NCBI RefSeq assembly: GCF_014930365.1
Contig: NZ_JABXWI010000001.1
Coordinates: 817,958 to 881,957 of the forward strand
DNA: 64,000 nt
Source of the DNA: Streptomyces caniscabiei
Lineage (GTDB): Bacteria; Actinomycetota; Actinomycetes; Streptomycetales; Streptomycetaceae
Reading direction: 5' to 3'
Positions 36,768 to 44,613 of this stretch are shown here, piece after piece. A program made the position numbers and the translations under genes. Position 1 is the first letter of the stretch, and the number at the start of each line of letters is the position of its first letter. A model generated the notes under the pieces. The model searched no databases, was not told where the DNA came from, and saw only the letters and a program-made list of their open reading frames with translations.

Positions 36768-37640
36768 TCAGTCCGGCTGGTGTTCCGGGCCGCCGAAGTC
36801 CGGGCTGGTGAAGTCCGGGCTGCTGTAGCTGGGTCGGGAGCCGGCACTGCCGCTCTCCGGGCTGCTGCTGAAGCTCGGGCGGTTGTAGCCGAGGTGCGGC
36901 ATGCGGCTGGGCGGGGCCGGACGGTCCGGCTCGAGCAGCAGCGCCGGACCCGGGTTCGCGAGGGCGTCGCGGAGGAACGGCAGGATGCCGCGCTCCAGGA
37001 GGGCCTCGCGCCAGGCCTCCCTGGCCCGGTTCAACTCCTCGTTCAGCTCGCTGCGCACTCCGTCGTCGAGGAGGGCGGTGGCGTTGTTGCGCAGGGCGGT
37101 CAGCAGGAGGCCGACCGCGGCCACCAGGATCGCCGCCGCGGTGACCGCGCCGAAGACCCACCCTGTGGTCAGGAGGGTCTCGGCGATCGCCCGCTCGGGG
37201 TCGAGCACCTTCATGACGTACCCCACGAGCAGGAAGAGCACTGCCGCGGTTCCGGCGAGGACAGGAGCGAGCACCGCGGCGACGGCACCGGCGCCGGCCC
37301 CCGCCGCCTCGGTGACCTCGCCCATGGTGGCGGCGAGGCTCACCGTGGAGCCGTCCGGCTCGCTGGAGCCGGAGGCCGTCCCCTCGGTGGCGGGCGTGGT
37401 GGCCGACGGCGGGCTGCGGAACTCGTCGCGCACCTTGACGTAGTACTGGTATTCGGTCGCCGCGGCGGCTGTGATGATCGCCGAGGCGTTGAGGGCCATG
37501 GTGCGCAGCTGTTCGGTGTTGAGCCGCTGGAGGCCGGCGGCGAATTCCGGGCGGTGTGGTGCGGAGCGCAGCGCCTCGCCGAGGATCCGCTCGTAATCCT
37601 GGCGGTCCTCACTGAGCAGGTGCTGCGGAACGCTGTTCAT
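36768..37640 (-). CDS. Conserved streptomycete membrane protein, unknown function
   Basis: 290 residues from MNSVPQHLLSEDRQ (37640; an ATG two codons earlier is possible). A soluble helical N-terminus (1-75) precedes an acidic linker. Two hydrophobic helices follow (AAVLAPVLAGTAAVLFLLVGYVM and TTGWVFGAVTAAAILVAAVG), then an amphipathic segment and a C-terminal tail with SxPDFxSPDFGGP repeats. I recognise no catalytic motif. It converges on thiC across 179 bp, where I see no strong terminator. Confidence 0.75.
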   Translation of the reverse strand: MNSVPQHLLSEDRQDYERILGEALRSAPHRPEFAAGLQRLNTEQLRTMALNASAIITAAAATEYQYYVKVRDEFRSPPSATTPATEGTASGSSEPDGSTVSLAATMGEVTEAAGAGAGAVAAVLAPVLAGTAAVLFLLVGYVMKVLDPERAIAETLLTTGWVFGAVTAAAILVAAVGLLLTALRNNATALLDDGVRSELNEELNRAREAWREALLERGILPFLRDALANPGPALLLEPDRPAPPSRMPHLGYNRPSFSSSPESGSAGSRPSYSSPDFTSPDFGGPEHQPD

Positions 37641-37829
37641 GTGCATCCCCCGATGCTCCGTAGGGCTTGTGGCTCGGCATGCTGACGAGCCGTCGGGCAG
37701 AAACGGAGGGGAGCCTGCTACGGATAAGCCGATGGTAGAGCGGTGACGGCAGGCGGTGACAGGGGGTTTGAAGAAATTGGCCCCTGGCCGGCGAAGTCTT
37801 CCGACGGGGTACGCCTGCCCGTCGACGGC

Positions 37830-38909
37830 TCAGTCAGGCAGGGGAAGTTCCTGGACCAGCAGCTTTCCGGCCATGGTCACACCGCCGTCCATGGCGACGG
37901 CCAGACCGTCCGCATAGGTGTACGGTCCGTTGACCGAGGGGCCCGTGCCGTCCTCGCCGTCCTCCGAGCCGACCTCTCCCAGGAGGTACGGGATCGGGCT
38001 GTGACCATGGACGATGCGGGTGCCGCCGTAGGTCTCGAGCAGCGAGCGCACGGCATCCGCGCCGCCCTCGTCGCGGAAGGAGAAGCGACGGGTGAACTTG
38101 CGGAAGAGGTCCCAGACCTCGTCCGGGTCGTTGCGTGTGATGGTCTCGCGGACGGTGTCGTTGACCGCCTCGATGGAGTCGCCGTAGTCGCGGTAGGCGG
38201 TGGTGTCGGAGTGCACCAGGAGGTGGCCGTCGACCTCCTCCATGGCGTCCAGACGGGCCATCCACTGGAGGTGGTGGTCCTGGAGGCGGTCCATGTCGGT
38301 CTTCTGGCCGCCGTTGAGGAGCCAGGCGGCCTGGAAGGTGGCCGTGCCCGCGCCGGAGTTGACGGGTGTGTCGCCGAAGCGCTTTGCGCCCAGCAGGAGC
38401 AGCTCGTGGTTGCCCATGAGGGCCTTGCAGTAGCCACCGGCCGCGGCTGCCTCGGCGGACAGGCGCATCACGAGATCGATGACGCCGATGCCGTCCGGGC
38501 CCCGGTCGGTGAAGTCGCCCAGGAACCAGAGCCGGGCGGTGCCCGCCGACCAGTTGCCCGCGGCGTCGACGAGGCCCTTCTCGTGGAGCGCGGCGAGGAG
38601 CTCGTCCAGGTAGCCGTGGACGTCCCCGACGACGAAGAGCGGGCTCGGCCGGTCGGAGGCAGGCTCGGCCGCCGCGGCCTCCGGGTCGATCACGACCTGA
38701 AGGGTGTCGCCCCGGTTGATCACCGGAAGGTCTCGCTGGGTCGGGGTGTATCCCTCGGGGTAGCCCTCGGGATCCTCCGCGGGCCCGGGGCCTTCGCCGG
38801 GGGCCGCGGAATGTCCGTACGGACCGGCCTCGTGAACGTACGCGGGCACGCGGAAGTCGCGCACCGTCGGCGTCCGCACCTCGGGTCCCTGACCGGCCCC
38901 CTGAGTCAT
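37830..38909 (-). CDS. Calcineurin-like metallophosphoesterase
   Basis: 359 residues from MTQGAGQGPEVR at 38909, with GGAGGGG upstream. The metal-binding motifs are intact and in order: GDVHG (VVGDVHGYLDE), GDFTDRGPD, GNHELL and VHGHSP. The first 90 residues are a Pro/Gly-rich extension. This arrangement resembles the PPP-type (bis(5'-nucleosyl)-tetraphosphatase/serine-threonine phosphatase) branch; the substrate is not known. Upstream is the LacI gene on the same strand, 214 bp away. Confidence 0.87.
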   Translation of the reverse strand: MTQGAGQGPEVRTPTVRDFRVPAYVHEAGPYGHSAAPGEGPGPAEDPEGYPEGYTPTQRDLPVINRGDTLQVVIDPEAAAAEPASDRPSPLFVVGDVHGYLDELLAALHEKGLVDAAGNWSAGTARLWFLGDFTDRGPDGIGVIDLVMRLSAEAAAAGGYCKALMGNHELLLLGAKRFGDTPVNSGAGTATFQAAWLLNGGQKTDMDRLQDHHLQWMARLDAMEEVDGHLLVHSDTTAYRDYGDSIEAVNDTVRETITRNDPDEVWDLFRKFTRRFSFRDEGGADAVRSLLETYGGTRIVHGHSPIPYLLGEVGSEDGEDGTGPSVNGPYTYADGLAVAMDGGVTMAGKLLVQELPLPD

Positions 38910-39123
38910 CGACCCCTCCACCACCATCGCCCGCATCTGCACCGCATCGGACTGCCTGGTCGCAGCGGCCCGCGGTGTGTGCGCCCATCATAGGAATGCG
39001 GATCGCGCCGTGTGATGACCCAGGGGTGGTGAAATGGCGCAGGGCCCCAGTTCACCGCGGTTTTCTCCCGAATTGGGCGGGGCTCTCCCCGCCCGATCCC
39101 CGTTCGGATCCTCAAGTCGGGCG

Positions 39124-40236
39124 TCAACCCGCTTCGGGTGATCGTGGCGGGCTGACCGTCGTACGCGGCGGACGCCGCTGGGACGAGGTCCGCACGATCA
39201 ACTCCGTCGGTATCACCTGCTCGACCGGTTGGTCCGATTCGACCCCCTCGATCGCGTCGATGAGGAGCTGGACCACGGCCGTGCCGATCCGGCGCGGCTT
39301 CAGCGAGAGCGTGGTGATCGGCGGCTCGGTGGTCGCGTACACGGTGGACTCGCTGCAGCAGACGAGCAGCAGGTCCTCGGGGACGCGCAGACCGTAGCGC
39401 CGGGCTGCGGCGAGCAGGTCGGTGCCGTTCGGGTCGAAGAGGCCGTAGACCGCGTCCGGGCGGTCCGGCCGGGCCAGCAGCCGGTCGGCCGCGATGGCTC
39501 CCGCGCACGGATCGTGCGCCGGATAGGCCTCGTAGACAGGATCCTGGCCCACGCGCTCGCACCAGCGCAGGTATGCGGTGGTGGAGAGGTGCGTGTACGT
39601 GTCCGTCGAGGTGCCGGTCAGGAGCCCGATCCGGCGGGCGCCCGCGTCAGCGAGGTGGTCGAGGATGCCGAGGACGGCGGCCTCGTGGTCGTTGTCCACC
39701 CACGCGGTGACCGGCAGCGAGCCGGCCGGTCGGCCGTCGGAGACGACCGGTAATCCCTGGCGGACCAGTTCGCTGACGACCGGGTCGTGGTCGGAGGGGT
39801 CGATGACGACCGTGCCGTCCAGGGCGACGTTCGACCACACGTCGTGCCGCGAGGTCGCGGGGAGGATGACCAGGGCGTAGCCCCGGGCCAGCGCGGCCGA
39901 GGTGGCGGCCCGCGCCATTTCCGCGAAGTACGCGAACTCGGTGAAGGTGAAAGGTTCATCCCCGTAGGTGGTCACAGTCAGGCCGATGAGGCCCGATTTG
40001 CCGGTTCTGAGAGTTCGGGCGGCCGCCGAGGGGCGGTAGCCAAGTCGGTCGGCGACCTCGCGTACATGGCGTCGGGTGGCGTCCGGGAGCCGGCCCTTGC
40101 CGTTGAGGGCGTCGGAAACGGTCGTGATGGAGACTCCGGCGGCGGCGGCCACGTCCCGGATGCCCGCTCGGCCCGACCGGCTGCCTCGGCGGGGAGTTTC
40201 CGCGCGGCTCACCTGGTGCTTCCCTGCTGCTGTCAT
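39124..40236 (-). CDS. LacI family transcriptional regulator
   Basis: 370 residues from MTAAGKHQVSRAE at 40236. The HTH and hinge occupy about 25-85 (IRDVAAAAGVSITTVSDALNGKG), and a periplasmic-binding-protein-like ligand domain follows. No sugar transporter or hydrolase gene is adjacent, so the ligand and regulon cannot be guessed. The start is supported by the usual short distance to the HTH; a GTG nine codons further in is also possible. Confidence 0.9.
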   Translation of the reverse strand: MTAAGKHQVSRAETPRRGSRSGRAGIRDVAAAAGVSITTVSDALNGKGRLPDATRRHVREVADRLGYRPSAAARTLRTGKSGLIGLTVTTYGDEPFTFTEFAYFAEMARAATSAALARGYALVILPATSRHDVWSNVALDGTVVIDPSDHDPVVSELVRQGLPVVSDGRPAGSLPVTAWVDNDHEAAVLGILDHLADAGARRIGLLTGTSTDTYTHLSTTAYLRWCERVGQDPVYEAYPAHDPCAGAIAADRLLARPDRPDAVYGLFDPNGTDLLAAARRYGLRVPEDLLLVCCSESTVYATTEPPITTLSLKPRRIGTAVVQLLIDAIEGVESDQPVEQVIPTELIVRTSSQRRPPRTTVSPPRSPEAG

Positions 40237-40659
40237 GGCGAGCCGATAGTAGGGCTCATGCGGTGGGGTAGTGCGGACGCATATGCACTCGTTGACAGGC
40301 ACGTTTCTGCAAGGTCATCAAGGGGCAATTTCCTTGTATTGCAAGGGAGTTGAACCATCCCATGTCAGGACGTGACGCGTCGACGCACATGAGCCTGCCA
40401 AGTTGTCGATGTTTCGAAGAGGTCTCAACTCACCTGGACGGGTGATGCGCGCTACGGCGTGAGCCACCGGCGCGTACGTCCATGAGCAGTGCGCCCCCTG
40501 ATTCGTACCCCTTCGTGCGCTGATGCCCCTGGGGCGGGTGTGACGCTGGAGGTGTGGACGCCGAGCGGGCGCGGAGCGGACGTGGTTGTCCACAGGCCAT
40601 TCGCAGGCGCGCCGAATCCTCATAAGGTGAGAAGCATTACGTCGACGAGGAGGACTGCG
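40237..40659. other. Divergent promoter region lacI-hisC with a DnaA box
   Basis: 423 bp without a gene. Near the lacI side is a weak inverted repeat CCTTG-TATTG-CAAGG (40332-40346) and a second TGCAAGG (40308-40314), possible LacI-type operator material. On the hisC side is a perfect DnaA box TTGTCCACA (40586-40594), 66 bp before the hisC start. Nothing else was recognised. Confidence 0.4.
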
Positions 40660-41739
40660 GTGAGCGAGACGAGCCCCAAGCTGCGAGCCGAGCTGGAGGG
40701 TATCCCCACCTACAAGCCCGGCAAGCCGGCCGCGGCGGGCGGCCCGGTGGCGTACAAGCTGTCCTCCAACGAGAACCCGTACCCGCCGCTGCCCGGCGTG
40801 CTGGAGAGCGTGACGGGGTCGGCCGCATCCTTCAACCGGTACCCGGACATGGCGTGCACGGGGCTCATGAGCGAGCTCGCGGACCGGTTCGGGGTGCCGG
40901 TCACGGACCTCGCCACGGGCACCGGCTCGGTCGGTGTGGCGCAGCAGCTGCTGCAGGCGACCTCGGGGCCGGGCGACGAGGTGATCTACGCCTGGCGGTC
41001 GTTCGAGGCGTATCCGATCATCACGCAGATCAGCGGGGCCACGTCCGTGCAGGTGCCCCTGACGCCGGGCGATGTGCACGACCTGGACGCGATGGCGGAA
41101 GCGATCACCGACCGGACCCGGCTGATTTTCGTCTGCAACCCGAACAACCCGACGGGCACGGCGGTCCGCCGCGCCGAGCTGGAGCGGTTCCTCGATCGGG
41201 TGCCCGGCGATGTGCTGGTGGTGCTGGACGAGGCGTACCGCGAGTTCGTGCGGGATGTCGAGGTTCCGGACGGCGTCGAGTTCTACCGCGAGCGGCCGAA
41301 CGTCTGTGTGCTGCGCACCTTCTCCAAGGCGTACGGGCTCGCGGGGCTCAGGGTGGGCTTCGCGATCGCTCACGAACCGGTGGCGGCCGCGCTGCGGAAG
41401 ACGGCCGTGCCGTTCGGTGTGAGCCAACTCGCACAGGACGCCGCCGTCGTTTCGCTGCGCGCCGAGGACGAGTTGCTCGGCCGGGTCGGTTCACTGGTCT
41501 GCGAGCGGAACCGGGTGCTCGAGACGCTGCGCGGGCAGGGCTGGACGGTACCGGAGACGCAGGCGAACTTCGTCTGGCTGCGGCTGGGGGAGCGCACCGT
41601 CGAGTTCGCCGGCGCGTGCGAGCAGGCCGGCGTCGTGGTGCGGCCGTTCCCGGGCGAGGGGGTGCGGGTGACGATCGGCGAGACCGAGGCCAACGACATC
41701 TTCCTGAAGGTGACGGAGACCTTCCGCAAGGAGCTGTAG
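40660..41739 (+). CDS. hisC: Histidinol-phosphate aminotransferase (HisC2 type)
   Basis: 359 residues from the GTG at 40660, with GAGGAGGA about 7 nt upstream. A fold-type I PLP aminotransferase: PLP lysine K223 in [14 protein letters not shown], with the [13 protein letters not shown] and NPNNPTGT motifs. It transfers the amino group in histidine synthesis, or acts on aromatic amino acids, since isolated hisC copies outside the his operon often have that role. A good terminator separates it from cydA. Confidence 0.9.
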   Translation: MSETSPKLRAELEGIPTYKPGKPAAAGGPVAYKLSSNENPYPPLPGVLESVTGSAASFNRYPDMACTGLMSELADRFGVPVTDLATGTGSVGVAQQLLQATSGPGDEVIYAWRSFEAYPIITQISGATSVQVPLTPGDVHDLDAMAEAITDRTRLIFVCNPNNPTGTAVRRAELERFLDRVPGDVLVVLDEAYREFVRDVEVPDGVEFYRERPNVCVLRTFSKAYGLAGLRVGFAIAHEPVAAALRKTAVPFGVSQLAQDAAVVSLRAEDELLGRVGSLVCERNRVLETLRGQGWTVPETQANFVWLRLGERTVEFAGACEQAGVVVRPFPGEGVRVTIGETEANDIFLKVTETFRKEL

Positions 41740-41776
41740 TCGGGGTTCCCGACCGGCTCTGCGGGGCCGTCGACCA

Positions 41777-41815
41777 GGGGTCCGGAGATTCTTCTCCGGG
41801 CCCCTTGCCTTTTTC
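41777..41815 (+). terminator. Rho-independent terminator after hisC
   Basis: GGGGTCCGGAG (41777-41787) pairs with CTCCGGGCCCC (41794-41804), one G-U pair, followed by TTTTTC. It is the only hairpin in the window with a clear T-tract. Confidence 0.9.
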
Positions 41816-41849
41816 GGGGACCCCGGGGTCCCGCTTCGAACGGGCATGC

Positions 41850-41882
41850 CATAATTGCTTGTGAATGTGAACGCGTTCACAA
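41850..41882 (+). promoter_or_regulatory. Rex operator and -10 region of the cyd operon
   Basis: TGTGAACGCGTTCACA (41866-41881) matches the Streptomyces Rex site TGTGAACNNNTTCACA exactly. An outer TTGTGAA/TTCACAA pair (41859-41882) overlaps it. CATAAT at 41850-41855 is a likely -10 box. Rex leaves this operator when NADH rises, so low oxygen should switch the operon on. Confidence 0.93.
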
Positions 41883-41957
41883 GCGTCCTGGTTGTCCTGA
41901 GATGTGCGTGTCACCCGGGACAAACTGCCGCAGTGCCACGGCATGTAAGGAGAAGAC

Positions 41958-43466
41958 GTGGATCTCGCTCTGGCGCCGGAGACTCTGGCGCGATGGCAGT
42001 TCGGCATCACGACCGTCTACCACTTCCTCTTCGTCCCCCTGACGATCTCGCTCGCCGCGCTCACCGCCGGCCTGCAGACCGCCTGGGTGCGCTCGGGGAA
42101 GGAGAAGTACCTCCAGGCCACCAAGTTCTGGGGCAAGCTCTTCCTGATCAACATCGCGATGGGTGTCGTCACCGGCATCGTGCAGGAGTTCCAGTTCGGC
42201 ATGAACTGGTCCGACTACTCCCGCTTCGTCGGTGATGTCTTCGGAGCCCCGCTCGCCTTCGAGGCGCTGATCGCCTTCTTCTTCGAGTCGACCTTCATCG
42301 GCCTGTGGATCTTCGGCTGGGACAAGCTCCCGCAGAAGATCCATCTGGCCTGCATCTGGATGGTCTCCATCGGCACGATCCTGTCGGCGTACTTCATTCT
42401 CGCGGCCAACTCCTGGATGCAGCACCCGGTCGGCTACCGGATCAACGAGGCGAAGGGCCGGGCCGAGCTCACCGACTTCTGGCTCGTCCTCACCCAGAAC
42501 ACCGCGCTGACGCAGGTCTTCCACACCCTCGCGGCGGCCTTCCTCGCCGGCGGAGCCTTCATGGTCGGCATCGCCGCCTTCCATCTGGCCCGCAAGAAGC
42601 ACATCCCGATGATGAAGACCTCGCTGCGCCTCGGCCTGGTCACCGTTGTGATCGCCGGCATGCTCACCGCGATCAGCGGCGACCTGCTCGGCAAGGTCAT
42701 GTTCAAGCAGCAGCCGATGAAGATGGCGGCAGCCGAGGCCCTGTGGGACGGCGAGGCACCCGCGCCGTTCTCCGTCTTCGCCTACGGCGACGTCGACGAG
42801 GGCCACAACAAGGTCGCCGTCGAGATCCCCGGCCTGCTGTCCTTCCTCGCCAACGACGACTTCGACTCGTACGTCCCCGGCATCAACGACGTCAACAAGT
42901 CCGAGCAGGAGAAGTTCGGGCCCGGCGACTACCGGCCCAACATCCCGGTCGCCTACTGGGGCTTCCGCTGGATGATCGGCTTCGGCATGGCGTCCGTCGC
43001 GATCGGCGCGGTCGGTCTCTGGCTCACCCGCCGGAAGTTCCTGTTGCCGCAGCACCTGCGGGTCGGCGACGACGAGGTGCCGCATCTCGTCCTGCTGCCG
43101 AAGAAAGCCCTCGGTCCGACGCTCACCAAGTGGTACTGGCGCATCGCGGTGCTGACCCTGGGCTTCCCGCTGATCGCCAGCTCCTGGGGCTGGATCTTCA
43201 CCGAGATGGGCCGCCAGCCCTGGGTCGTCTACGGCGTGCTGCGCACCGAGGACGCGGTCTCCCCCGGGGTCTCCCAGGGCGAGATCATCACCTCGATGCT
43301 CGTCTTCACCACGCTGTACGCCATCCTCGCCGTCGTCGAGGTCAAGCTGCTCGTGAAGTACGTCAAGGCGGGGCCGCCCGAGCTGACGGAGGCCGACCTC
43401 AATCCGCCCACGAAGATCGGCGGCGACTCCCGTGACGCCGACAAGCCGATGGCCTTCTCGTACTAG
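41958..43466 (+). CDS. cydA: Cytochrome bd quinol oxidase subunit I
   Basis: 502 residues from a GTG with AAGGAG 5 nt upstream. The oxidase uses quinol to reduce oxygen at high affinity. Characteristic blocks are RWQFGITTVYHFLFVPLTI (haem b595 ligand region), the second-helix EFQFGMNWSDYSRFVGD, and GFRWMIGFGMASV. The Q-loop appears short, as in actinobacterial and Bacillus forms. It is the first gene of cydA-cydB-cydCD under a Rex box. Confidence 0.96.
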   Translation: MDLALAPETLARWQFGITTVYHFLFVPLTISLAALTAGLQTAWVRSGKEKYLQATKFWGKLFLINIAMGVVTGIVQEFQFGMNWSDYSRFVGDVFGAPLAFEALIAFFFESTFIGLWIFGWDKLPQKIHLACIWMVSIGTILSAYFILAANSWMQHPVGYRINEAKGRAELTDFWLVLTQNTALTQVFHTLAAAFLAGGAFMVGIAAFHLARKKHIPMMKTSLRLGLVTVVIAGMLTAISGDLLGKVMFKQQPMKMAAAEALWDGEAPAPFSVFAYGDVDEGHNKVAVEIPGLLSFLANDDFDSYVPGINDVNKSEQEKFGPGDYRPNIPVAYWGFRWMIGFGMASVAIGAVGLWLTRRKFLLPQHLRVGDDEVPHLVLLPKKALGPTLTKWYWRIAVLTLGFPLIASSWGWIFTEMGRQPWVVYGVLRTEDAVSPGVSQGEIITSMLVFTTLYAILAVVEVKLLVKYVKAGPPELTEADLNPPTKIGGDSRDADKPMAFSY

Positions 43467-43493
43467 GCCGCACCGGGCCAAGGGAGCACAGTC

Positions 43494-44498
43494 ATGGAAC
43501 TTCACGACGTCTGGTTCGTCCTCATCGCCGTCCTGTGGATCGGCTACTTCTTCCTGGAGGGCTTCGACTTCGGGGTCGGTGTCCTCACCAAACTGCTGGC
43601 CCGGAACCGTCCGGAGAAGCGGGTCCTCATCAACACCATCGGGCCCGTCTGGGACGGCAACGAGGTCTGGCTGCTCTCGGCGGGCGGCGCGACCTTCGCC
43701 GCCTTCCCCGAGTGGTACGCCACGCTCTTCTCCGGCTTCTATCTGCCGCTGCTGCTCATCCTGGTCTGCCTGATCGTCCGTGGTGTGGCCTTCGAGTACC
43801 GGGTGAAGCGGCCCGAGGAGAGCTGGCAGCGCAACTGGGAGACGGCGATCTTCTGGACCTCGCTGCTCCCCGCCTTCCTGTGGGGTGTGGCCTTCGCCAA
43901 CATCGTGCGCGGGGTGAAGATCGACCGCGACTTCGAGTACGTGGGCGGCCTCGGTGACCTGCTCAACCCGTACGCCCTGCTGGGCGGTCTGGTCACGCTG
44001 ACGCTGTTCACCTTCCACGGGACGGTGTTCGTCGGCCTCAAGACCGTGGGAGACATCCGAGAGCGGGCGCGCACGCTGGCCCTGCGGATAGGTGCCGTGA
44101 CGGCCGGAGTGGCGCTTCTCTTCCTGCTCTGGACGCAGATCGAGAAGGGCGACGGCGCTTCCCTGGTCGCCGCGGTCGTGGCGGTCGCCGCGCTGGTGGT
44201 GGCACTCGTGGCGGTTCGGGCGGGGCGCGAGGGCTGGGCGTTCGCCCTGTCGGGGGTCACGATCGTGGCCGCCGTCGCGATGCTTTTCCTCACGCTCTTC
44301 CCGAACGTCATGCCGTCCTCGCTGAACGAGGATTGGAGCCTCACGGTCACCAACGCTTCGTCCAGCCCGTACACCCTGAAGATCATGACGTGGTGCGCAG
44401 CCATCGCCACCCCGGTGGTCATGCTCTACCAGGGGTGGACCTACTGGGTCTTCCGCAAGCGGATCGGTACGCAGCACATCGCCGAGTCGGTGCACTGA
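43494..44498 (+). CDS. cydB: Cytochrome bd quinol oxidase subunit II
   Basis: 334 residues, polytopic. The conserved start ELHDVWFVLIAVLWIGYFFLEGFDFGVG and GPVWDGNEVWLLSAGGA are diagnostic. It lies 27 bp after cydA with AAGGGAG upstream, so the two subunits are co-translated. After the stop a hairpin and three parS sites separate it from cydCD. Confidence 0.96.
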   Translation: MELHDVWFVLIAVLWIGYFFLEGFDFGVGVLTKLLARNRPEKRVLINTIGPVWDGNEVWLLSAGGATFAAFPEWYATLFSGFYLPLLLILVCLIVRGVAFEYRVKRPEESWQRNWETAIFWTSLLPAFLWGVAFANIVRGVKIDRDFEYVGGLGDLLNPYALLGGLVTLTLFTFHGTVFVGLKTVGDIRERARTLALRIGAVTAGVALLFLLWTQIEKGDGASLVAAVVAVAALVVALVAVRAGREGWAFALSGVTIVAAVAMLFLTLFPNVMPSSLNEDWSLTVTNASSSPYTLKIMTWCAAIATPVVMLYQGWTYWVFRKRIGTQHIAESVH

Positions 44499-44509
44499 GT
44501 CCCGGTGCT

Positions 44510-44547
44510 GAGGGGTGTTTGACGATGTTTCACGTGAAACACCCCTC
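44510..44547 (+). terminator. Hairpin between cydB and cydCD
   Basis: GAGGGGTGTTT (44510-44520) is complementary to AAACACCCCTC (44537-44547). The loop contains most of parS site 10. It could attenuate cydCD relative to cydAB. Confidence 0.5.
44527..44540. other. parS site 10 (perfect)
   Basis: GTTTCACGTGAAAC, first of three parS sites in 87 bp between cydB and cydCD. Confidence 0.95.
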
Positions 44548-44565
44548 CTCAGGCCGAAGAGGCAT

Positions 44566-44579
44566 GTTTCACGTGAAAC
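44566..44579. other. parS site 11 (perfect)
   Basis: GTTTCACGTGAAAC in a 26-bp perfect palindrome (44560-44585), 39 bp after site 10 centre to centre. Confidence 0.95.
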
Positions 44580-44599
44580 ATGCCTGCTGAGAAGAGGGT

Positions 44600-44613
44600 G
44601 TTTCACGTGAAAC
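44600..44613. other. parS site 12 (perfect), overlapping the cydCD start
   Basis: GTTTCACGTGAAAC. Its internal GTG (44607-44609) is the best start codon of cydCD, with AGAAGAGG 9 nt upstream. Confidence 0.95.

Noticed and set aside
40405..40420. GATGTTTCGAAGAGG near hisC as another parS
   Set aside because: Only the left half matches; the right half is absent.
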